This document shows, piece by piece, positions 60,086 through 64,000 of a stretch of DNA of 64,000 nt. Every line of letters begins with the position of its first letter. Position 1 is the stretch's first letter. The notes under the pieces are model-generated. The model made no database searches and had not been told where the DNA came from. It saw only the letters and a list, made by a program, of their open reading frames with translations. A program made the position numbers and the translations under genes. The stretch comes from Bagarius yarrelli. Lineage: Eukaryota > Chordata > Actinopteri > Siluriformes > Sisoridae. The stretch covers positions 1,136,001 through 1,200,000 of the forward strand of contig VCAZ01000039.1 of NCBI GenBank assembly GCA_005784505.1, read 5' to 3'.

Positions 60086-61603
60086 TTCTGAGATATTCTG
60101 GTTTTGTCAGGTCAAACCAGTCTAGTTATTCCCCTCTGAGCACTCTTTTACCACCAGCCTACAAAACCACCATTCTTCCAGCCTGTTTATATCTCTAATG
60201 ATGTGTAAGAATCTAGGGAAGTTACCATTATTCCAGACTGTAAAGTACCTAGTAGCATTTGCACTACAAACACAAAGCTGTTTACATTCTACTTTCCGGA
60301 CTGACAACCTAATCGACATCCGAATAACTTAAAAAAAAAAAAAAAAAAAAGATAAAAAAGAAAGGAGAAACATGTACATAAACTTTGACTCGAACTGACA
60401 AATAAACTTTGGCTCATAAAATTTTGCAACTGGTCTTTTGACAGAAGGGGGGTTTTTTCAGGAGGAAATAGTCAGAGCATGGCAACAAGGGCAAGTTACA
60501 AACAGCCATGAAATGAGGCCTAAGTTAAAGCTTATAAAAGAAAAACAAACAACCAAATGATAATGATCTTAAATGTTATTATAGGTTGCTGTTCCAATAA
60601 TATACCGCTAGAAATTAATAGAATATTCTGGAGAGGTAGAAGTAGAAAAAGAAACCCAGGTCTTATTTTCAGATGCCAGCACATACCAGTACATACCAAT
60701 GTCATTATTTACATATCACTACAGCTTTAAATTAACATCCAGGTTCTTACAACAGGAAGATAAGTTTACTTTGCGTCTGAAACCAAAGCAAGAACAAATC
60801 TGTATATCCAAACACCCATATTTTATCTGTGGGATTATTGTAGCTGAGAAATATATTATTCAGTGCTATTTCTGACCACCCTACTCCACCGACGAGAAGG
60901 AGCCCGTCAAACGACAACTAATCCACTGGTGGACTTATTTTTGTCTCGCTGACCAAGGTTAGGACAGAATAAGAGGTTCATCAGCTGACATCATTGTACT
61001 ATAAATTCTTGGTATGGAGACTTGCGCAACCATGGCGCAGAATGATAGCATGCAATAAAACTGAGATGAGACAAGGTAGAGTGAGGTGCTTTCCACTGAA
61101 ATAGAAACTTGGATATACTAATTGGATGGATGACAGAAATAGATTCGGGAAACAATAGAAAATAAACCTTCTCACCTGAAAAAGGGGGGTTTTCAGGTGA
61201 ATCAGATTTAATCAGAGACGTCATCATTAGGTGAGAGGGAAAGTTAGAAGGAAGATAAAGTTGATTGACGTTCACTTATAGCAAAGGACAGTCAACATGA
61301 CGTAAATATAAAATGACTAGGAAGTGAAAAATTGGTTTTGTTTGATAAGCTTCAATACTTTGGCTTAGACCAAGAAGTGGCTCAGACTTGAAAAAAAAAC
61401 CACGACTATAGTTCCCTTCTTCCAATTTTGCTTTGTAACAAATATTTTTTGGCGTCGTACACATGCAAATCACATCTGCTTTAATTATTTACCATGTCAT
61501 TTAACACGCTGTGGTAATTTTATTGAGGTTTGTTAGTACAACACTAATGTAGGACAACAAAACCACTTCAATTATTTATCCTTGGCCCAATCACTTAAGT
61601 GGA

Positions 61604-61785
61604 AGTGGTAGAACAGTGGTTAAGGGGCTGGACTGCTTACTGGAAGTTAATGGTTTGATTCCCGGTGCCACCAAGTTGCCATCGCTGGGCCTCTAAACAA
61701 GGCCCTTAACCTCCAATTTGTTTAGCTGTATAGAATAAATCAATCTAGATAAAGATCTAGTCTGCCAAATGCTGTACATCTTAAT
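61604..61785 (+). repeat. SINE family B, full length
   Basis: AGTGGTAGAACAGTGGTTAA head, AATGGTTTGATTCCCGGTGC B box, CAAGGCCCTTAACCTCCAAT body, CTGCCAAATGCTGTACATC tail. The next copy begins about 12 bp later. Confidence 0.8.
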
Positions 61786-61796
61786 GTTAATGTGCA

Positions 61797-61948
61797 AGTG
61801 GTAGCGCAGTGGTTAAGTTGTTGGACTGCTAATTAAAAGATTGGGGTTAAATTTCTAGTTACCACTGCCGGGCCCCTGAGCAAGGCCCTTAACCCCCAAT
61901 TGCTCAGTCACTCTGGATAAGGACGTCTGCCAAATGCCGGAAATAATA
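61797..61948 (+). repeat. SINE family B, tandem neighbour
   Basis: GGTAGCGCAGTGGTTAAGTT head, GCCGGGCCCCTGAGCAAGGC body, GGACGTCTGCCAAATGCCGG tail. It lies directly after the previous copy in the same orientation. Confidence 0.8.
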
Positions 61949-63026
61949 AGCTTTTAGGCTGTGTTTTAGGCAAATGTTACCACCATGTCAGCCACTTATC
62001 TGGCTATATGTCAACGGAGAATTTTATGTCCTTGAATTTGTACAAATTTTACTTCAATAAATCCTGTGCTTACTCACGGAACAAAAAAATTGTATATTTA
62101 CTACAAGCAAACAAGCAAATAGTTGTGTTTAAATGAAACTATTCCTAAATTTAAAAGCATTTCTGTGATGTACAAATTGAACATTTATATCCATTTATAA
62201 GCGTATCCCTAATTTAACCTGCAGTCACCTTAACCTGTGCATATACACACATATATATACGCAAACACAACTGACCTTGGCAGAGAACGTAACACACTCA
62301 CCCACACCCGCACGCAAACACAGCTTCCACCGTAGGACAAATTGTGTTTACATCCCAAACAGTGCGGCTGAGAATGAGACAGCGAGCTCATATAACGCTG
62401 CTGACTGAAAGCGAACAACATTGAAATGACACAAAAAAGAGAGGGTAAAGCCCTTTATTACAGCTTTGTGAAATGAATGCATTTAAACCGCTCCTACATC
62501 ATTATTCAACCAGTTCACCACAAGATGGAAGGGCGTGAATCTTTACGCAATGCTACTGTGTGTCACATGCTGTCCAAATTTCCTATTACTAATCTGATAT
62601 TATTATATACATATTAAGAATATTATCGACAAGACACAGCGCACACAGTGTGCCAACAGCCCATCTATTGGTAACCTGACCTTGTCTCATTGCAAAAAAA
62701 TTCATTCAATGTGTTTACACAAGTTTTGGAACGCCACTTTGTATGAGTTTATGCTACATCAGATAATAAATAAGGGATGACTAACTCCTAACTCAGAGTG
62801 AGGTTAGGCCACAATTCCCACCCTGTGTTTTTAGGGCAAGAAACAATGTTACTCTAGGGCAGGAGTCATTTTGTGACTCCCTTTAACCACAGTTCAGCTG
62901 GTGAAAACACAACCAGCTTACATGACCTTGGAAGATCTTAAAGGAGGTTAAGGGTCTGGCTTCAGGGACCAGCAGCGGCAACCGCAGGGTTTTTTTCTGC
63001 CCCTTTCCTCAAATTTGAGGTAGTTG

Positions 63027-63205
63027 TGGCTCCGTGTTTAAGGTCATGAACTGCTAATTGGAAGACCGGAGCTTGATTCCCAGCACCACCAAGTTATCAC
63101 TGTTGGGCCCCTGAGCATTGCCAGTTAACCCTTAATTGTGTAAAAGTGATAAATGTAAGTCGCTCTGAATGAGGGCATCTGCCAAATGCTGTAAATGTAA
63201 ATTTG
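63027..63205 (+). repeat. SINE family B, full length
   Basis: GTGGCTCCGTGTTTAAGGTC head, GGAGCTTGATTCCCAGCACC B box, GTTGGGCCCCTGAGCATTGC body, GCCAAATGCTGTAAATGTAA tail. Confidence 0.8.
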
Positions 63206-63396
63206 CTCAGGATGAATTGGGCTTCACTCTGCGTTACTGCCCCAAGGCTACAGTTTACATCACATTTGATCACCATCTCTGCATCTCAACATCGTTTAGC
63301 TGTAACTAACATACATTCAGTGTCACCCAGATGAGGATAGGTTCCATATAAAGTCTGGTTTCTTTCTAAAAGAGGGGTTTGCCAAATGTAGCGCAT

Positions 63397-63572
63397 TGGT
63401 TAAGGTGTTGGACTGCTAATTGAAAGATCAGGGTTCGATTCCCCGCACCACAAGTTTACCACTTTTGGGCCCCTTGGCAAGGCCCCTAACTCTTAATTGG
63501 TCAGTTGTATAAAAGTGATAAATTTAAGTCGCTCTGGATAAGGACGTCTACCCAAATGCTGTACATGTAAAT
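63397..63572 (+). repeat. SINE family B, full length
   Basis: GTAGCGCATTGGTTAAGGTG head, GATCAGGGTTCGATTCCCCG B box, GGGCCCCTTGGCAAGGCCCC body, tail AATGCTGTACATGTAAATTC. A family C repeat starts immediately after it. Confidence 0.8.
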
Positions 63573-63576
63573 TCGT

Positions 63577-63780
63577 TGTTACCCAGATGATGATGGGTTC
63601 CCTTTCTCTCTCAAGGTTTCTTTCTTATTTAATCTCAGGGAGTTTTTCATTACCACAGTCGCCTCCGGTTTGCTCACTGGAAACAAACGTACACTTTTTC
63701 ATTGTTTTATTGCATTCTGTGTAAAGCTGCTTTAAGACAATGTTTATTGTTAAAAGCGCTATACAAATAAAAATGAGGAA
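63577..63780 (+). repeat. Interspersed fish repeat, family C
   Basis: ACCCAGATGATGATGGGTTC, CAAGGTTTCTTTCTTATTTA, GTTTTTCATTACCACAGTCG and tail AAAAGCGCTATACAAATAAA. A short piece of the same 5' end also occurs before the SINE, at 63325-63375, so two copies or one split copy are present. Confidence 0.65.
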
Positions 63781-64000
63781 TCCGTAGTCCCAACTCTTTA
63801 GCAAAAGCTTCCAAGATTTGGTTCATTGCTAAAGCCTTTCATGTGCGAATGTCCTTTTAATTTTGACCACTGGTGTGTTTTACACTATTAAGACTAGAAT
63901 ACATCTGTCCAACTATACTATTTCTTTTTGTACAGTATGTTTTATTGTTAAATAATTTGTATAAATTGTACAGTTAGTTAATAGTTGAATAAATTGTGTT

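Larger units (their letters stand above)
57061..64000. other. Region upstream of the short tmcc1 promoter
   Basis: No exon recognised on either strand. It contains a SINE B piece (57284-57390), a Tc1-like relic (59385-59850), five larger SINE B copies between 59906 and 63572, and a family C repeat at the right end. If tmcc1 has a longer isoform, this may be its intron. Confidence 0.5.

Noticed and set aside
59906..63572. True tRNA genes
   Set aside because: The A-box/B-box-like segments belong to SINE heads with a common non-tRNA body and tail; no cloverleaf with a proper anticodon arm was found.
57061..64000. The long N-terminal exon of full-length TMCC1
   Set aside because: No minus-strand frame here resembles the TMCC1 N-terminal region; the exon is either further right or absent.

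Overview
The window is vertebrate nuclear DNA, almost certainly from a ray-finned (teleost) fish. It has AT-rich introns, very many long (CT)n, (CA)n and (TCTA)n microsatellites, and several tRNA-derived SINE and Tc1/mariner relic families typical of fish. One SINE family looks like those common in catfishes and other otophysans, but that finer placement is from memory and uncertain. There are no prokaryotic, viral or CRISPR features. Nothing here supports an undescribed defence or mobile 'system'.

Two genes are present, both on the minus strand, arranged head to tail. (1) Positions 1-41449 hold the 5' 40 percent or so of plxnd1 (plexin D1, a semaphorin receptor). I resolve nine coding exons, all with GT/AG ends and consistent phase. 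Together they encode 746 residues: signal peptide, sema domain, first PSI domain, the following Ig-like/TIG-type region and the second PSI domain. The gene runs off the left edge, so the remaining IPT repeats, the membrane segment and the cytoplasmic GAP domain lie outside. (2) Positions 50346-56752 hold a complete short form of tmcc1 (transmembrane and coiled-coil domain family 1). It has five coding exons totalling 1392 nt, that is 463 residues and a stop. TMCC1 and PLXND1 are also neighbours on the same strand at human 3q22.1, so the pair is an old vertebrate linkage and the synteny supports both calls.

Layout from left to right: 1-5722 plxnd1 intron 9 (partial); 5723-34249 exons 9 to 2 and repeat-rich introns; 34250-40234 the large first intron with minisatellites and nested DNA-transposon relics; 40235-41449 exon 1; 41450-50345 intergenic DNA with the putative plxnd1 promoter, a large (TCTA)n block and a 560-bp palindrome; 50346-56752 tmcc1; 56753-64000 the tmcc1 upstream region, with a GC-rich probable promoter, a Tc1-like transposase relic and a cluster of same-orientation SINEs.

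The two proteins have no known joint function. Plexin D1 is a surface receptor steering endothelial cells and axons. TMCC1 is an endoplasmic-reticulum membrane protein. The most useful observations are: coordinated loss of one PSI2 disulfide in plexin D1; two frame-breaking exons, one in each gene, sandwiched between UG repeats in the pre-mRNA; the long palindrome between the genes; a foldback cluster of Tc1 and CAGGGG-ended elements; and a tandem array grown from a SINE head. All coordinates come from reading the sequence by eye. Protein comparisons rely on remembered family sequences, not on a search.
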